Source: JAXHUH01 sp034211175
GTDB lineage: Bacteria; Actinomycetota; Acidimicrobiia; Acidimicrobiales; CAIXPF01
Direction of reading: 5' to 3'
Length of the DNA: 22,492 nt
Assembly: GCA_034211175.1 (NCBI GenBank)
Contig: JAXHUH010000237.1
Span: forward strand, 1-22,492
The position numbers and the translations under genes are program-made. Shown here piece by piece: positions 20,392 to 22,492 of the stretch. Positions within the stretch are counted from its first letter, which is position 1. Each line of letters starts with the position of its first letter. The notes under the pieces are model-generated. The model did not search any database. It worked only from the letters and a program-made list of their open reading frames with translations, and had not been told where the DNA came from.

Positions 20392-22492
20392 TCACGACGG
20401 CTCGAACCCGACGGTGACGAGGCGCGCCGCGTCCGAGTCGGCCAGGACGACGGCGCGATCGCCGACCACACCGTCCGCGCCGGAGATCCCGGTGGCGCGC
20501 CAGCGCCGCGGGCCGTCGAGCGTGACGACGACGCGGTCGGGGTTGACGGTCGGCTGGCCGACGACCACGAGCTCGTAGCGGTCACCCACCGGTTCCTCCC
20601 CCCGGAGCCGGAAGCGGATCGTGCTCGACCCGCCGGCGGGGATCGTGACGATGGCGGTGTACGCGAACAGCCCCTCCTCCGATCGCTGCTCGAGCGGTGT
20701 CTCCACCCCGTCGACCGACGACGAGACCAGCCGGTGGCGGGTGTGGAGCGACACGAGCGTCGTGACGCTGCCGACGGGTTGGCCGACCTCGTTGCCGATG
20801 ACGTAGTCGGGGTAGCCGGTCGTCGGCGCCCGGTTGGTGACCGTGATCTCGCCGTCGACGCGCAGGGTGCCGTCGTCGGCGACCTCGGCGGACCACCGCA
20901 GCGACCGGTCGAGGAACGTGTCGATCTTGTTGGCCGAGGCGTTGGCGCTGCGCAGCGAGACGACGTCGGAGGCCGCGGCCTCGTCGGGGACGAGCGACCC
21001 GTCGAGGCCGGCCCGCTCGACGAGCGCCGAGGTGTCGTCGTCGAACGCCGCGACCATGAGGTGGCCGCCGGCCGCGACGGGCGCCAGCGCGTCGGCGACC
21101 TCGCCGACGCTGCCCAGCTCGGCGGTGGTCAGCGCGTCGCCCGCCGCGGCCATCGCCACGCCGAGCATCTCCCGGCGGGCGACGTTGTCACCCGCGAACG
21201 CGGCGTACTGGCCACGGAGGAGGTACGGCACCGTCGTGTCAGCGTCGAGCAGCGAGCCGTCGGGGAGCGCGACCGGTTCGTCGAGGAGCCCGACCAGCGC
21301 GGCCAACGCCTCGGGGTCGAGGTAGACGACGCCGTGGAGCGACTCGCCACCGGTGCGTGACCACAGCTGCGCCGCCACCGACCCGACGCTCGGGAAGTGG
21401 GCGGACGCGGTCACGTTCTGGAAGAACAGCTCGGGGTGGTAGCGATCGTTCCAACGCAGCGCGTAGTCGTCGGGGCCGTCGATCGGCGGCGGGTTCGTGC
21501 CCCGGGGCGGGTTGAGCTCGCTGATCGGCCCCGAGTCGGTGACCGACAACGCCCCGTCGTCCGCGGTGACGAGGGCCCACGACCCCACGAACCCACCCGC
21601 GAAGCGGGATTCGGCGGGCGTGGCGAGCAGGACGAGCCAGCGCGCCTGCTCACCGGCGCCGAGAGCGGCGGGGAGGCTGCGGGTGGCGAGGGCGAGCGTC
21701 TCGACGGTCGGCTCGACCTCCTCGATCGCCTCGGACAGCTCGTCGAGGCCCCGTCGGGTCGGCGGGAGCAGCAGCGAGCGATCGAGGCGGTCGAGCGCGG
21801 CGCCGTGCTCCGCCAGCGACGCACGCGCGTCGGCCATCGGCCCGGCGGCCGCCTCCAGCGCATCGAGCGGCACCGCGCCGCGGGACACGGCGAGCCGCTC
21901 GGTGTCGATCGCGTCGAGCGTGGCGTCGGCGTGGGTGGCGAGCTCGGCGCCGCTGGTGGTCATGACGGCGGCGGCAGCGACGTTCGGCCCGACCGCGGGA
22001 AGCACGCGGGCCGGTGCCGTCCACCACCCGCCGAGCAGCGTCGCCGCGTCGTCGAAGCTGGCGGCCGCATCGGTGAAGGCCCGCCGTGCGCCGGTCGCGT
22101 CGCCGGCGGCCATGGCCGCGGTGGCCGTCCTGGCCGCGGCCGTGCCGTCGGCGACGGCGCCGCGTGCCCGCAGGCCGACGACGCCGGCGAGGGCCAGGGC
22201 GACGATCGTGACGAGCCCGGCGATGACCGCGATCGCGCCCGCGAGGCGCCGACGCGTGCGCCCGGCGCGACGCGCGGTGGCCAACGCGGCGGGGACGACG
22301 ACGAGCGCGGCGAGGGCGCCGACGAGCCGCGCGTCGCCGGGATGGTCGAGGTGGAGGAGCGCCGTGGCCACGAGTGCCCCGGCGAGCGCACCGGTCGCGT
22401 GCCGACGCGGCGCCGACGGAGGGGCGGACGCCGCGACCAGGGAGACGAACGCCGCCGACAGCGCCGCCGGCGTCGACAGCGCCGAGGGTACG
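20392..22492 (-). CDS. DUF4012 family membrane protein (5' end beyond the window)
   Basis: Large membrane-attached protein with a DUF4012 extracytoplasmic region; no biochemical role is established. The frame is open to the window edge. The GTG at 22369-22371 could be a start, but the codons before it continue a hydrophobic sequence (PSALSTPAALSAAFVSLVAAS), so the start is probably outside. Order from the N-terminal side: two or three hydrophobic segments ending with AGAIAVIAGLVTIVALALAGVVGL, an Ala-rich helical region, and the core with LVLLATPAESRFAGGFVGSWALVTADDGALSVTDSGPISELNPP. The block HPELFFQNVTASAHFPSVGSVAAQLWSRTGG and a beta-rich C-terminal domain with TVTNRAPTTGYPDYVIGNEVGQPVGSVTTLVSL follow. 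Family members often lie near polysaccharide or envelope genes. It shares its strand with the DUF4397 gene. Confidence 0.9.
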   Translation of the reverse strand, partial: VPSALSTPAALSAAFVSLVAASAPPSAPRRHATGALAGALVATALLHLDHPGDARLVGALAALVVVPAALATARRAGRTRRRLAGAIAVIAGLVTIVALALAGVVGLRARGAVADGTAAARTATAAMAAGDATGARRAFTDAAASFDDAATLLGGWWTAPARVLPAVGPNVAAAAVMTTSGAELATHADATLDAIDTERLAVSRGAVPLDALEAAAGPMADARASLAEHGAALDRLDRSLLLPPTRRGLDELSEAIEEVEPTVETLALATRSLPAALGAGEQARWLVLLATPAESRFAGGFVGSWALVTADDGALSVTDSGPISELNPPRGTNPPPIDGPDDYALRWNDRYHPELFFQNVTASAHFPSVGSVAAQLWSRTGGESLHGVVYLDPEALAALVGLLDEPVALPDGSLLDADTTVPYLLRGQYAAFAGDNVARREMLGVAMAAAGDALTTAELGSVGEVADALAPVAAGGHLMVAAFDDDTSALVERAGLDGSLVPDEAAASDVVSLRSANASANKIDTFLDRSLRWSAEVADDGTLRVDGEITVTNRAPTTGYPDYVIGNEVGQPVGSVTTLVSLHTRHRLVSSSVDGVETPLEQRSEEGLFAYTAIVTIPAGGSSTIRFRLRGEEPVGDRYELVVVGQPTVNPDRVVVTLDGPRRWRATGISGADGVVGDRAVVLADSDAARLVTVGFEPS

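Noticed and set aside
19636..21360. 574-codon plus-strand frame opposite DUF4397 and DUF4012
   Set aside because: Arg/Asp/Gly/Val-rich, spans two real genes and their gap, and contains no motif.

Overview
The window looks like chromosomal DNA from a very GC-rich actinobacterium. An Acidimicrobiia-type lineage is my best inference. The evidence is a Gram-positive division block (ftsQ, ftsZ, PLPBP, sepF, yggT, divIVA), a Bpa-type proteasome activator, a DUF3097 protein, a DnaE1 polymerase with an intact PHP site, and frequent GTG starts. I see no transposase, phage gene, CRISPR array, tRNA or rRNA, and no plain sign of recent transfer.

Layout. 1-7475 (+): end of the dcw division cluster, ftsQ (5' end outside the window), ftsZ, PLPBP/yggS, sepF, yggT, divIVA, then DUF167, lspA and an RluA/RluD-type pseudouridine synthase. 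7528-7986 (-): Rrf2-family regulator. 8170-9903 (+): alkaline-phosphatase-superfamily phosphodiesterase and a Bpa-like proteasome activator. 9970-10818 (-): DUF3097. 11050-14598 (+): dnaE. 14815-15483 (+): uncharacterised, possibly GNAT-like protein. 15484-15893: non-coding stretch unusually dense in inverted repeats. 15894-17062 (+): CaiB/BaiF CoA-transferase with a frameshift near its 3' end. 17305-19383 (+): membrane-anchored Hsp70-like protein. 19363-20244 (-): secreted, membrane-anchored DUF4397 protein overlapping it tail to tail. 20392-22492 (-): DUF4012 membrane protein whose 5' end lies outside the window.

How it fits together. FtsZ forms the division ring, SepF ties it to the membrane through the FtsZ C-terminal tail, FtsQ belongs to the periplasmic-side divisome, and DivIVA marks poles and septum. 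LspA matures lipoproteins and RluD modifies rRNA. The second half mixes replication (dnaE), protein quality control (Bpa, Hsp70-like) and envelope proteins of unknown role.

The most interesting signals are non-coding: a cluster of DnaA-box-like 9-mers inside a dyad just upstream of dnaE; a 410-bp leader before the CoA-transferase with mutually exclusive stems that ends in a hairpin covering the ribosome binding site; a 16-bp hairpin directly after dnaE; and several genes whose only upstream signal is a TANNNT box 6-10 nt before the start codon, suggesting leaderless mRNAs. No complete new multi-gene system is evident. Every regulatory call here is by eye, without folding or database searches.
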